Source: DATARR01 sp044868005
GTDB lineage: Bacteria > Acidobacteriota > Thermoanaerobaculia > Multivoradales > UBA5704
Length of the DNA: 64,000 bases
Reading direction: 5' to 3'
Assembly (NCBI GenBank): GCA_044868005.1
Contig: JBIOVX010000230.1
Span: 7,291 to 71,290, forward strand
Made by a program: the position numbers and the translations under genes. Below, piece by piece: positions 24,594-33,720 of this stretch (position 1 is its first letter; the number at the start of each line of letters is the position of its first letter). Under the pieces are notes generated by a model. The model worked only from the letters and a program-made list of their open reading frames with translations. It was not told the origin of the DNA and did no database searches.

Positions 24594-26219
24594 GTGACGA
24601 GGGCCTGGCTGGTCGGCCCTGAAGACAGCGTCAGCGCCGAGATCGCCCGCAGGCTGGGCTCCGGGGTCGCAGCCGCCGCGGCGGCCCTCCCCGACGGGAT
24701 CGAGGTGGCGGTGTACCGGCCGCGGCTACGGGGCGCTTCCGGGGCTCCGGATCTGCGGGACGCCGAAGCGTTCTGCCGCACGGCGGCTCGCGTTCCACGG
24801 GCGGTCCTGCTGTCGAGCGCCGCCGTTCACGCCCCCCACCATCACAATCCGGGCTACGTGCCGGAGGCGTACCGCTCGCAGGGCTCGAATCCCATCGCCG
24901 CCGCGTGGGCCGAGCTCGAGGCGCGGCTCGCTGACGGCCTGCCCCAAGCCGAACGGATCGTGCTGCGGCCGGCGCCGGTGCTCGCGCGCGACGGCAGCGA
25001 CCCTTGGTCCCGCCTCCTCTCAGGCCGCGTTGCCGTGGTTCCCCCGGGGTTCGACCCGGCCCTCCAGTTCCTCACGCCGGAGGAGCTCGCCGGGGCCGTA
25101 GCCAGCGCCGTCGAGCGCGGATCGGGTAAGCCCGGCGATTACTACGTAGCTCCGCGCGGCGCCGTCTCGGTGCGCGGCGCCCTCCGCCTCGCGGGCGTCC
25201 GGCGCCTGCCGCTGCGCTGGATCGGCCGCAGTGGGCTCGGTGACTATCTGCGCCACAACGCGACCGTCTCCGGCCGGAAGATCGAAACGGAGCTGGGCTT
25301 CGTTCCCCGCAAGACCAGCGCCGACTCCGTGCTCGCCGCGTTCGGCGACGGCAGGACCGCGGCGCCGCCGCCGGCGTTCGACGACTTCGGTCTCGATGCG
25401 GGGTATATCGGCGCCTACGAGCGCACGCTGTTCCGCTTCCTTCACGATCTCTACTGGCGGATCGAGTACCGCGGGCTGGAGAACGTGCCTTGGCAGGGGA
25501 GGGTGGTGCTCACCGGCATGCACCGGGGCTTCATGCCGTGGGACGGCGTCATGGCCTTGGTGGGAATCCACCGGGCCACCGGGCGCATCCCGCGCTTCCT
25601 CATCCATCCCTGCCTGGTCAAGCAGCCGTTCCTGGCCAATTACATGACCAAGCTCGGCGGCATCCTCGCCTGTCAGGAGAACGCCGACTGGGTGCTGGGC
25701 AACGACGGATTACTGGGCATGTTCCCCGAGGGCATCCACGGCGCCTTCACGCCCTACCGCGACGCCTACAAGCTCGGCAAGTTCGGGCGCGACGAGTACG
25801 TGAAGATGGCGCTGCGCAACCGCGCGCCGATCCTGCCCTTCGTCACCGTCGGCAGCGCCGAGATCTATCCCATCCTCGGCCGTCTCGACTGGAAATGGAT
25901 CAAGCGCGCCACCGAGTGGCTCTACCTGCCTCTCTGCCCCAACTTCCCGCTTCCCGGCCTGCCGTTGCCCTCGAAGTGGCATACGCGGTTCCTGGAGCCG
26001 ATGCACGTCGAGCGGCGCTACGGCCCCGAGGCCGCCGACGATCCCGAGGTGGTGCGCGCGCTCAGCCGTGAGGTGCGGGCGCGGATGCAGGAGGCGATCG
26101 ACGACATGCTCCGCCGGCGGAAGTCGATCTTCCGGGGCGCCATCTTCAGCGCCGAGGCGGCGCCGGCCGGGCCAGGGCGTCGCGGATCTGTGCCTGATGG
26201 CGCCGTTCGTGAGAGGTGA
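24594..26219 (+). CDS. NAD-epimerase/acyltransferase fusion
   Basis: The 541-aa protein has two parts. Residues 1-250 resemble an SDR/NAD-dependent epimerase with a weak nucleotide loop (AWLVGPEDSVSAEIARRLG) and AVLLSSAAVHAP. Residues 265-520 resemble a PlsC/LPLAT acyltransferase of the DGAT-like type: LTGMHRGFMPWDGVMAL (histidine-aspartate motif), FLIHPCLVKQPF, GMFPEGIHGAFTP (FPEG motif) and LPFVTVGSAE. It starts at GTG 24594 after GGAGGAG. It may form an ester on a polyene or terpenoid made by the upstream oxidoreductase. The last 25 residues overlap the convergent DinB gene by 74 bp and look non-native. Confidence 0.8.
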   Translation: MTRAWLVGPEDSVSAEIARRLGSGVAAAAAALPDGIEVAVYRPRLRGASGAPDLRDAEAFCRTAARVPRAVLLSSAAVHAPHHHNPGYVPEAYRSQGSNPIAAAWAELEARLADGLPQAERIVLRPAPVLARDGSDPWSRLLSGRVAVVPPGFDPALQFLTPEELAGAVASAVERGSGKPGDYYVAPRGAVSVRGALRLAGVRRLPLRWIGRSGLGDYLRHNATVSGRKIETELGFVPRKTSADSVLAAFGDGRTAAPPPAFDDFGLDAGYIGAYERTLFRFLHDLYWRIEYRGLENVPWQGRVVLTGMHRGFMPWDGVMALVGIHRATGRIPRFLIHPCLVKQPFLANYMTKLGGILACQENADWVLGNDGLLGMFPEGIHGAFTPYRDAYKLGKFGRDEYVKMALRNRAPILPFVTVGSAEIYPILGRLDWKWIKRATEWLYLPLCPNFPLPGLPLPSKWHTRFLEPMHVERRYGPEAADDPEVVRALSREVRARMQEAIDDMLRRRKSIFRGAIFSAEAAPAGPGRRGSVPDGAVRER

Positions 26220-26769
26220 TGAAGTCGAGGATCTGCAGCACGTTGTTCACTCCGAACAGCGGGTGCTGGTGGATCATCGAGCCCCAGTCGAGATCGGGGT
26301 TCTCCAGGAATAGGGATTCGAACGCCTGGAAGGAGGCGCGCAGATCCCGCTTCAGCTCGTCCGCGGGCCGGCCCTTCCGGGGCGTCGCGCCTTCGGGGTG
26401 GCGGAAGTGGACCTTACGGTTGGCCGCCATGGCGGCGCCGAGCGACCGCGGCATGAGCCTGGAAAGGACCGTGAACGGCAGATCGAGGACCCGCAGCCAG
26501 GACTTGGGGATGCCGGCGGGAGCGGCGTCGAGATCCGCGAAATGCCGCTTCGCAAAAGGCCGCTTCCCGGACCGCGCGAGGTCCGCCAGCAGGGCGATCT
26601 CGCGCCGGTACATCGCGTCCGTCTTCGTCAGGTGATCGAGCACCTCGCCCGCCGACCACTGATCCGGGCCGGGTGAGCGGTCGAGCTGCTCCTGCGAGAG
26701 CGGCGCGGTCAGGTCGAACGTCTCCCGCCGCGCCCCCCGGAAGGTTTCGAGCTGCTGCGGGACCGGCAT
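26146..26769 (-). CDS. DinB-family putative metal-dependent enzyme
   Basis: The 207-aa protein has the DinB four-helix layout, with His in SAGEVLDHLTKTDAMYRRE and the HxxxH pair in ITSHERRHQAQI forming the expected metal site. Bacillithiol or mycothiol S-transferases and other thiol enzymes belong to this family; the substrate here is unknown. It converges on and overlaps the preceding + strand gene, and is followed upstream by a TfoX-like gene, 3 bp apart, in the same direction. Confidence 0.85.
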   Translation of the reverse strand: MPVPQQLETFRGARRETFDLTAPLSQEQLDRSPGPDQWSAGEVLDHLTKTDAMYRREIALLADLARSGKRPFAKRHFADLDAAPAGIPKSWLRVLDLPFTVLSRLMPRSLGAAMAANRKVHFRHPEGATPRKGRPADELKRDLRASFQAFESLFLENPDLDWGSMIHQHPLFGVNNVLQILDFITSHERRHQAQIRDALARPAPPRR

Positions 26770-26772
26770 GAT

Positions 26773-27171
26773 TCAGCTCCGCTTGGCGGCCGGGCGCTTC
26801 GCCGCCTTCTTGGCGCCCGCCCGCTTCTTCTTCGGTGGAATCGATGCCGCGTACTCGAGCGAGCGCCGGATCCAGGGCTTCAGCTCCTTGGGTTTCCGCA
26901 CCAGCTCGTGGGGGACGACGACGTACTCCTTCATGATCCGCCCGGGGAACGGCTGGAAGATCTCGGTCTCGTACTTCTCCAGGAACCGTTCGCGGTCGCC
27001 CTCGGGCAGGCGCATCAGCATGTTTTCCTGGTGGAGCCCGATGAACATGTTGTCGTTGGCGAAGGCGCACGGATAGCCGAACATCTTGCGCGGTTCCACC
27101 CGCGGGTCTTCGTCCGGCACGATTTTGCCGAAAGCCTCGACCAGCCACTCCGGGGATTTTCGCCAAGCCAT
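26773..27171 (-). CDS. TfoX/Sxy N-terminal-domain protein
   Basis: The 132-aa protein matches the TfoX N-terminal domain (VEPRKMFGYPCAFANDNMFI, GLHQENMLMRLPEGDRERFL, YVVVPHELV). A Lys/Ala-rich tail follows (PPKKKRAGAKKAAKRP). Proteobacterial Sxy also has a C-terminal domain and controls competence; single-domain versions like this one have no settled role. The basic tail suggests nucleic-acid contact. It probably forms an operon with the DinB gene. Confidence 0.85.
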   Translation of the reverse strand: MAWRKSPEWLVEAFGKIVPDEDPRVEPRKMFGYPCAFANDNMFIGLHQENMLMRLPEGDRERFLEKYETEIFQPFPGRIMKEYVVVPHELVRKPKELKPWIRRSLEYAASIPPKKKRAGAKKAAKRPAAKRS

Positions 27172-27205
27172 GGATACGCTCCTCGCCGCAGGATTTTTTT
27201 ACCTG

Positions 27206-30154
27206 CTAACTCGGCGGCAACTTTAGCACTCCTAATCCAGGGAACGGTCCCATGAGGAAGAAGAGCCCGGCCTCGAGCGGCAAGGGCTGCGGCGGCGGTG
27301 GGATCTCGCCTGCCTTGCGAATCGAGATGCCGGCGGGATTGGACGGCTGCTTGGCGGCGGTCACCACCGCGGGCACGTAAGTGGCGAGCTCGACCGCATC
27401 GGGGACCTCGACGGCCAGCCGCTGCACCCCGGGGAGCATCGGGTCGTTTGCCACTCCGATCACCTTGGCGTTCTTGCTGCCGAGAGTGACCTTGATGTTG
27501 GCGGCATCGGGCTTGGCGCCGAAACCAGTCCCGAAGAGGGTCACCACTCCGCCCGGAGAGCCGGGCTGCTGGGCGTAGTTGAGCAGCGCCGGAGCCTTGG
27601 GATCGAGCGCGTTGCCGCTCGCGGCGAGGTTGCCGTTGCCGAGCAGGAAGGCCGGCTCGGCCACTTCGCCGTAGCTGTAGAGGAAGAGCGCCGGGCTGGC
27701 GTCGGCGACCGGCAGCTCGACCGGGACGGCCTGCTGCTGAGAGCCCGGGACCTTGACCTCGATCGCGGCCCGGCCCAGCTTCGGATCGAGGGTCTCGGGG
27801 ACGCGGAAGACGATGCGGAACGGCAGCACGTCGAGGACCTGCGCCGCCAGGCCTCCCACCTTGACCTCGACGCCGGGAGGCGGCGGGCCGGGAGGAGTCA
27901 GGTTGGCGCCCACGATCAACACCAGGGCGCCGGGAGCGAGGGGTGGCTTGATGAGCTGAGCGCTGCTGAAGACGGGGATGAGCGGATCCGGCACCCAGCC
28001 GGCTTCCGGGCGGAAGGTCTGAACCAGGCGGGTCGGGACGCCCGGCGGCGGGTCGAGGAAGCCCTGGGAGCGGCCGCCGACCACCATCAACTGGCCTGCC
28101 GCCACCGCGGCGCCGGCACCCGCGGTGGGCAGGGGCTGGGGGAGAGAGCCGCGCCAGGCGCCGAGATCGAGGTCCAGCTCCTGGCACGGCAGGAAGGTCG
28201 GATCGAAAGGCTGCGTGGGGCCGCCTACCGAGGGATAGCCGCCGATCAGGAGGATGCGGCCGTCGAGCTGGGCGGCCGCGGCCATATACACGCCGACGAC
28301 GGTGTCGGGACCGACGTCCCACTGATTGGCGGCGGTGTCGAAGATCACCGTCCGGCGGGTGATCTCCTTCTCGCCGATGCGCCCGCCGATGATGTAGATC
28401 CTCGTCTCGAGCGCCACGGCGCTGGCGCCCGCGGCCGGCAGGGAGGCCGGGGGCGGCGCCTTGGGATCCTGCGGGAAGTCCGCGCTCGTCTTCCACGTGC
28501 CGGTTGCTGTGTCGAGCACCTGCACCCGCGAGCTGATCTTGAGTCCCTTGCCTTGCGCCTCCAGGCCCGAGAACACGAAGATCTTCTCGCCTACCGCCGC
28601 CGCCGTGCCCTCGGCCACGGCGGTGGGGAGCTTGGGGCCGTCGTGCCACTGGCCGGAGTCGAGGTCGAGCACCTGGACGCGGTCCGTCGGCACCTTGCCC
28701 GGCTGTTTGAAGCCCCCGAGCACGTAGAGGTGCTTGCCGACCACCGCGCCCTGGGCCGAGGAGACGGCCGTCTGCAACGGGGAGGCGTCCTGCCAGCTCG
28801 CCGACTGCGGATCGAGATAGCGCACCCGGCTGGTGACCGCGCCCGTGTCGTCCACCCCACCGGCGGCGTAAACCTGCCCGCGGGCCGCCAGCACTACGGA
28901 GTTGGCCAGCGGCGCATCGAGGCTTGGCGGTGCCGGCCGCTGGGCCTCCACCTCGGCCATCCGCCGTGCCACCAGGTCGATGTGAGGATGGAAGAAGACG
29001 TTCACCGAGGTCTTGATGCCGTCCGGGTTGTCCTGATCGTTCGGGCAGTCGGCGGGCGGCGTTCCCGGCAGGCAGCGGTCCGGGTTGGCGAAGTGGAACT
29101 CGAAGTTGGGGCCGAAGGTGAAGGGCGGGAAGAAGCCGTCAGGCCCGATGAAGTAGGGGAAGAGGCCGACCGGCGCGAGGGTCTCGCTGTGCATCTCGAA
29201 GCCGCTGATCGCGCCGTTCGGCTCGGTGTTGAACTTGACATTGCCGAAGATCGGCGGCGGCGACGTGGGAGGCACCCAGTCGGGCGGCGGCACGAAGCTC
29301 GCCGGCGGCGCCAGCGGCGGGAAGATATAGGGGAAGGCGTAGGGGATGCGGTTGGCGCGGTCGGTGCGGCCGATGGTGGTGCCTTGGAAGTTGGCGAAAA
29401 TCGTCAGGCCCTGGACCTCGCCCGTGCAGAGATTGAGACGGCCGCGGTTGGTGGTATCCAAAGGCTTGCCGCCCTGCAGGAAGAACGGCGTCGGGAAAGT
29501 GCGGGTGCGAGTGAACTCGAACTGCTGGCCGCCGCCCCAGGTGATGACCACCGGCGTGCCGACCCCGAAGTAGGTGATCGCGAAGTCCACCCAATCGCCC
29601 TGCGGCTTGCCGAACTGCACCTGCACCCAGCCGGTGAGCTTGGTGTGGCCGGCGACCGGCCGCGCCCCCAGGAAAGCCGGGAAGTTGAAGAACTCGTCGC
29701 CGAATTCGCTTCCTATCCAGTCGAGCGGACCCGCGATCAACCCTGTCTTGGGCAGGCGGATGCGATGGCGATGCGGCGGCGTCTCGCCCTTGATGGCGTC
29801 CCTGATCTCCTCGAGCAGCGCGGTCTTCTCTTCCTCGAAGTCCCAAGCGGACTCCTCGAAGCAGGTCAGGACCTGCACCGTAACGCGCAGGTAGCGGCCG
29901 TCGCCCTCCGGCAGACGTTCGATGGTTTTGCCCTCGACGCCGGGAGGATAGTGCCGCTCGACCCACAGACCCGGCCGTGGGGTGTGCGGCAGGTCGCGCA
30001 TGAACTCGGCGATCTTCTCATTCCTGAACTCGTGCTCGGACACGTCGTCCCGCACCAGGTCTTCACGGTTGGGGAAGCTCGCCTCGAGGCCGCTCTTCAA
30101 GAACAGGACGTTCCAGCGCACGAGGCGCCTGAGAGCACAGGTTCTGGTCGTCAT
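27206..30154 (-). CDS. kelch-repeat protein with IPT/TIG domain and novel N-terminal domain
   Basis: The 982-aa product has a 110-residue N-terminal domain (SGLEASFPNREDLVRDDVSE, EFRNEKIAEFMRDLP, WDFEEEKTALLEEIRDAIKG) that also occurs in the gene at 33721. A large beta region follows (about 120-400). At about 410-720 are kelch-type repeats (LAARGQVYAAGGVDDTGAVT, KHLYVLGGFKQPGKV, IYIIGGRIGEKEI, ILLIGGYPSVGG). The C-terminal IPT/TIG-like part (LVLIVGANLTPPGPPPPGVE, VTLFGTGFGAKPDAANIKVT) closes the protein. No classical signal peptide is seen. The start overlaps the patatin stop (ATGA); it is the last gene of the minus-strand block. The kelch fold suggests a binding or scaffold role. Confidence 0.8.
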   Translation of the reverse strand: MTTRTCALRRLVRWNVLFLKSGLEASFPNREDLVRDDVSEHEFRNEKIAEFMRDLPHTPRPGLWVERHYPPGVEGKTIERLPEGDGRYLRVTVQVLTCFEESAWDFEEEKTALLEEIRDAIKGETPPHRHRIRLPKTGLIAGPLDWIGSEFGDEFFNFPAFLGARPVAGHTKLTGWVQVQFGKPQGDWVDFAITYFGVGTPVVITWGGGQQFEFTRTRTFPTPFFLQGGKPLDTTNRGRLNLCTGEVQGLTIFANFQGTTIGRTDRANRIPYAFPYIFPPLAPPASFVPPPDWVPPTSPPPIFGNVKFNTEPNGAISGFEMHSETLAPVGLFPYFIGPDGFFPPFTFGPNFEFHFANPDRCLPGTPPADCPNDQDNPDGIKTSVNVFFHPHIDLVARRMAEVEAQRPAPPSLDAPLANSVVLAARGQVYAAGGVDDTGAVTSRVRYLDPQSASWQDASPLQTAVSSAQGAVVGKHLYVLGGFKQPGKVPTDRVQVLDLDSGQWHDGPKLPTAVAEGTAAAVGEKIFVFSGLEAQGKGLKISSRVQVLDTATGTWKTSADFPQDPKAPPPASLPAAGASAVALETRIYIIGGRIGEKEITRRTVIFDTAANQWDVGPDTVVGVYMAAAAQLDGRILLIGGYPSVGGPTQPFDPTFLPCQELDLDLGAWRGSLPQPLPTAGAGAAVAAGQLMVVGGRSQGFLDPPPGVPTRLVQTFRPEAGWVPDPLIPVFSSAQLIKPPLAPGALVLIVGANLTPPGPPPPGVEVKVGGLAAQVLDVLPFRIVFRVPETLDPKLGRAAIEVKVPGSQQQAVPVELPVADASPALFLYSYGEVAEPAFLLGNGNLAASGNALDPKAPALLNYAQQPGSPGGVVTLFGTGFGAKPDAANIKVTLGSKNAKVIGVANDPMLPGVQRLAVEVPDAVELATYVPAVVTAAKQPSNPAGISIRKAGEIPPPPQPLPLEAGLFFLMGPFPGLGVLKLPPS

Positions 30155-31434
30155 CGCAGTGTCATCCTTTCGCCGATGGTGGATCGGAATCGCGCGCCGT
30201 ACACCCCGGAGCGCACGTCGCTATCGAACAGCGAGCATTCCGCCTCCTCGCAGTCGTGGTGGGCGGCGTCGTCGTAGCCCTGCCTGATCAGCGTGTCGAT
30301 ATGGCCGATGGAGAAGTTGAGCAGATCGGCGCCCCGGGCGAGGCCGCCGCCCGGCCGATAGCGGTGGATTTCCACCCGGCGGTGAGAGCGCTCGCTGCTG
30401 GTGGAGCCGGTACTTTTTCTCGCCGTGCTTTGTCTCGCCACCGTCGCTATGTTCGCCACCGCCCTCAGGGCCTTGGTGTCCAGGCCGCGGGCGAGGAAAG
30501 CTTCGCCGCGCTCGGCCTTGTCGAGGAGCTCGAGGCCGCGGTTGACGTCGTCGGCCTTGCGGATGTCATTCCTGATCTGCTCGGCGGCGAGGATGGCGAA
30601 CACCCGGGCGAGGACGTCGAAGGTGCTCGCCGACGCCGGCTCGGCGTCGGCCAGCTTGGGATCGAGGTAGACGACGTGGATCACGTCCGCGCCGGCCTGG
30701 ATGGCCGGCTTGAGCGGCGTGTTCATCGACAGGCCGCCGTCCACGTAGGCCGCGCCGTCGATCCATACCTGCGGGAAGATGCCCGGGATGGCCATCGAAG
30801 CGAGGACCGGCAGCGTCTGGCGCCGCGCCACCAGCTCCTCGGTATGGAAGATGCGCGGCGTCGCCTGCCGCCAGCGCGAGGCGACCACGAAGAGCTCCTT
30901 GCCGGAACGCGCGAGGCCGCGAAAGTCGATGGTGTCGGCGAGCAGGGCGCGCAGCGGCCCGTGATCGAAGAAGGCGGCGACGTCGGCGGCCTCGAGAAGG
31001 CGGGCGTTGAGCGGCAGCCGCGAGGTGAGGATCTTGGCCGCGCTCGCCGCCACGTCGCCGCTGAGGTAGAGGGAGTCCTCCATCAGCTTGGCGGCACGCT
31101 CCGGGGTAGGAAAGAGGCAGCCGAGGTCGAGGTCCTGGGTGGGCAGGCCCCGCAGCCGGAAGACGCCGTTGCCGCAGGTGCCCGGGCGGTCCGCGATGCG
31201 GCGGCGCCAGATGCGCTCCAGCCGGTCGAGGGCGGCCTCGCACGAGACCCCCGGCTGGGAGGCCAGGATGGTGGCGTTGAAGGCACCCACCGAGGTGCCG
31301 GTGAAGATCTCGGGATCGACGGCGCGGTGATCGGTCGAGGGCGAGGCGCCGGTCAGGATAGCCCGCATCACGCCGAGGCCGTAGGCCCCCTTGGCGCCGC
31401 CGCCCGAGAGCACGAAAGCGGTGCGCTCGGCCAT
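30151..31434 (-). CDS. patatin-like phospholipase
   Basis: The 427-aa protein has the patatin dyad: oxyanion loop LSGGGAKGAYGLGVM, nucleophile Ser in FTGTSVGAFNA (GxSxG) and Asp in YVDGGLSMNTPL. These enzymes hydrolyse acyl chains of membrane lipids. Residues 300-427 are a less conserved extension (IRNDIRKADDVNRGLELLDK, EIHRYRPGGG, DTLIRQGYDDA). Both ends overlap neighbours (TGATG upstream, ATGA downstream), so it is firmly part of the operon. Confidence 0.9.
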   Translation of the reverse strand: MAERTAFVLSGGGAKGAYGLGVMRAILTGASPSTDHRAVDPEIFTGTSVGAFNATILASQPGVSCEAALDRLERIWRRRIADRPGTCGNGVFRLRGLPTQDLDLGCLFPTPERAAKLMEDSLYLSGDVAASAAKILTSRLPLNARLLEAADVAAFFDHGPLRALLADTIDFRGLARSGKELFVVASRWRQATPRIFHTEELVARRQTLPVLASMAIPGIFPQVWIDGAAYVDGGLSMNTPLKPAIQAGADVIHVVYLDPKLADAEPASASTFDVLARVFAILAAEQIRNDIRKADDVNRGLELLDKAERGEAFLARGLDTKALRAVANIATVARQSTARKSTGSTSSERSHRRVEIHRYRPGGGLARGADLLNFSIGHIDTLIRQGYDDAAHHDCEEAECSLFDSDVRSGVYGARFRSTIGERMTLR

Positions 31435-32684
31435 CAGGCGCTGGCCCCGCGCAGCACCCAGCCCGGCAACGAGCTTTCGTCGTCCCAATCGCGGATCTGG
31501 CGCCAGGTCTGGAGCGATCCCGAGATGGCGGCGTAGTGTTTCTGGAAATGGATCAGGATCAACTGCTTCTCGATCTGCTGGCGCGAGATGCACAGCTCCT
31601 GAGCCGCCAACCCCGCGGTGGCCAGGTTGGCCAGGGCGACGAAGCTGAACACCGGATCGAAGGTGAGCTGGCCCCATGGCATGGCCTGTGCCAGCGCGGA
31701 GAAAGGCGCCGTAAACGGCCGCGCCGCGCCGCCGGTGGCCGCGTTGGCGAAAGCGCAGCCCCATTGCAGCGGATCGAGCGAGACGAGGGCGATCGCCGTC
31801 GGCCGGTTGGCGACGAAGACCATCTCGACGCGGATGCGGCCGTCGTCGAGGACCTCGAAGTGGATGGTCTGGAACGCGGCGTCGAACTTGCCCGGCCCCC
31901 AGGCGAGGGCCGTCTGCTCGGGGTTCTTGATGAACGCGTAGCCGAAGCCGTAGCGGCCCAGCACGCCCGGCCGCGGGCGGCTCTGGTCGCAAATGAAGGG
32001 GCGCGACACCACCAGCAGGCTGTTCTCGTCCGAAGGGATGGTGAGCGTCGGCCCGGAGCCGCCGAAGGGCTGGAGCTGGAAGTTGAAGTCGAAGATCTTG
32101 ACCCTGAGCACCACCCATTCGAAGCGCGGCCCGATGTCGCGCAGGTCGACGATCGCGTGCTGCCGGTTTTCCGGGAACTTGCCGATCCTGCCGTTCGCGG
32201 CCCGCTTGTAGTAGAGCTGCTGGAAGCCGAAGCCGATGCGGCGCACGTCGCGCCCCGTGCACAGCGAGAACGGCCTGAGCAGCTCCGGAACCTCGTGCCG
32301 GTCGTCGGTGTAAGGCTGCGGGTCGCGGAAGTCGGAGACCCGCATGAAGTAACGCAGCACGAACGGGCGCAGCTCGGCGTCGATGCCCGCCGCCGCCCGC
32401 CGCCGGTCGGAGGTCTCCGACTTCGGCTGGTCGTAGAACTGCTCCTGGTAGTTGCCCATCACCGGCAGCAGCCCGCCGCCGACCGGCGCGCGGTCGAAGA
32501 AGCCGTAGCTGAAGTCGGGCCGGTTGAAGGTGAAGGCGAGCTCGAAACGCTCCTCGAAGCGCCCGCCCCGGCGCTGGTTGCGGTCCCACCAGCGCTTGAG
32601 CGCCAGCCCGCGGTCGAGATAGGGCTCGACGCGCTCGAGGATGGAGACGTCCGCGGCGGTGAACGAGGTCGATTCGGGGCTCAT
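31434..32684 (-). CDS. conserved-looking 416-aa protein, unknown
   Basis: The protein starts MSPESTSFTAADVSILERVE and is a mixed alpha/beta chain with many aromatic residues (FAFTFNRPDFSYGFFDRAP-like beta strands, FEWVVLRVKIFDFNFQLQPF). A helical C-terminal part (LAAQELCISRQQIEKQLILI, HFQKHYAAIS) follows. No signal, membrane helix or enzyme motif is recognised. ATG 32684 has GGAGGA upstream and is better than the longer frame. Its stop overlaps the patatin start. In context it is likely a partner of the lipid-acting or ABC1 genes. Confidence 0.65.
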   Translation of the reverse strand: MSPESTSFTAADVSILERVEPYLDRGLALKRWWDRNQRRGGRFEERFELAFTFNRPDFSYGFFDRAPVGGGLLPVMGNYQEQFYDQPKSETSDRRRAAAGIDAELRPFVLRYFMRVSDFRDPQPYTDDRHEVPELLRPFSLCTGRDVRRIGFGFQQLYYKRAANGRIGKFPENRQHAIVDLRDIGPRFEWVVLRVKIFDFNFQLQPFGGSGPTLTIPSDENSLLVVSRPFICDQSRPRPGVLGRYGFGYAFIKNPEQTALAWGPGKFDAAFQTIHFEVLDDGRIRVEMVFVANRPTAIALVSLDPLQWGCAFANAATGGAARPFTAPFSALAQAMPWGQLTFDPVFSFVALANLATAGLAAQELCISRQQIEKQLILIHFQKHYAAISGSLQTWRQIRDWDDESSLPGWVLRGASA

Positions 32685-32704
32685 GGCGGGGTCTCCTCCG
32701 TGCC

Positions 32705-33712
32705 TCACCGGCAGCGAAAGACTTCCTGCACCCGGCCCGCTCGGCAGCGTGCCAAGGCGTCGTCGAAGACGCGGCGAACCCGCGGGTTGCCGAGGGCCCA
32801 GGGCGCGTCGAATGCAGGGCCGGGCAACCCTGCCCACTCCGCCCATATGGCGAGCGCCGCGCCCACTCCCTGCGCAAAGGCCTCGCGTGCCGGCCGGCCG
32901 AGGCCGGCGGAGGCCAGCTCGGCGAGCGACGCCAGGACCTCCCGGTGGCGCAGGTTGACCAGGGTGAAGGCCCAGGCCACTCCGGCGACGGCGTTCGCCC
33001 GCGCCGCGGCGGCAGGCGCTTCAGCACCGGCGCGCGCCAGCGCCGCCACGGTCCCACCGGGAAAGGCGTGGAGCGGCGAGAAGTAAAGCCCCCGTCCGAT
33101 GCCGTGCCAGAAGTAGGAGGCCAGCTCGGCGGAGCGCGTCGCGAGGGCGCGGTCGACGGCTGGTATCGAGCGGGAGTGCAGGGTACGGGCCACGAAACCG
33201 AGGCCTTCGAAGGCGGTCTTGGCGTAGCCGGGCCGCGAGCCGGCCAGGCATAGCTCCTCGAAGCGGTGCAGGCGGCGCCCGAGGTTCCCTTCGCCGTCCA
33301 GAGCGCGCTCGGCCAGCGCCAGCCCCATGCCGGTGTGCAGCGGCAGCCAGGCGCCCGCCGGCACCGCCCGCGCCGCGAGATCCGCCAGCAGCCCCCCCGG
33401 CCGGCGCCCGCTGCGGCAGGCGGCGGCCGCGAAGCCGTGGCCCAGGCCTTCGACGGTCCACAGCGCCGGGAAGGCGCCGAGATTCCGGGCCTGGCGGACC
33501 CTCTCCCCAAGCGGTCCGCCGCTTCCGGCCGCAGCGGAAGCGGCACGGAAGCGGCCGAAGATCTCAGCTTTGTTGGCCAGCTCGACGGCCGCGGACGGCG
33601 CGAGGCGCAGCCACCCCGAGAGCGCTGAGGAAAAGCCCTCGTCTCGCGGGGGCGCCGGCAAGGCATCGGCCCTGCCGGCCCGCCCATCCCGGAGCGCAGC
33701 CGGAGGCAGCAT
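32705..33712 (-). CDS. DUF1702 (UnbL-like) family protein B
   Basis: The 335-aa protein shares a run of motifs with the gene at 36157: FPALWTVEGLGHGFAAAACR, LPLHTGMGLALAERAL, GYAKTAFEGLGFVARTLH, ASYFWHGIGRGLYFSPLHAF and AGVAWAFTLVNLRHREVL. I associate the YFWHGxGRxxYFSPL signature with DUF1702, the family that includes the UnbL/E3 accessory protein of enediyne clusters; that assignment is from memory. The biochemical function of the family is not known. The copy is shorter at the N-terminus than its paralogue. It lies 8 bp after the Asp/Arg-rich gene. Confidence 0.72.
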   Translation of the reverse strand: MLPPAALRDGRAGRADALPAPPRDEGFSSALSGWLRLAPSAAVELANKAEIFGRFRAASAAAGSGGPLGERVRQARNLGAFPALWTVEGLGHGFAAAACRSGRRPGGLLADLAARAVPAGAWLPLHTGMGLALAERALDGEGNLGRRLHRFEELCLAGSRPGYAKTAFEGLGFVARTLHSRSIPAVDRALATRSAELASYFWHGIGRGLYFSPLHAFPGGTVAALARAGAEAPAAAARANAVAGVAWAFTLVNLRHREVLASLAELASAGLGRPAREAFAQGVGAALAIWAEWAGLPGPAFDAPWALGNPRVRRVFDDALARCRAGRVQEVFRCR

Positions 33713-33720
33713 GTGCAGCT

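Noticed and set aside
28553..30277. 574-codon + strand open frame opposite the kelch gene
   Set aside because: It is antisense to a gene with clear kelch and IPT motifs; the frame is open because high GC removes stops, and its product is low-complexity with no motif.
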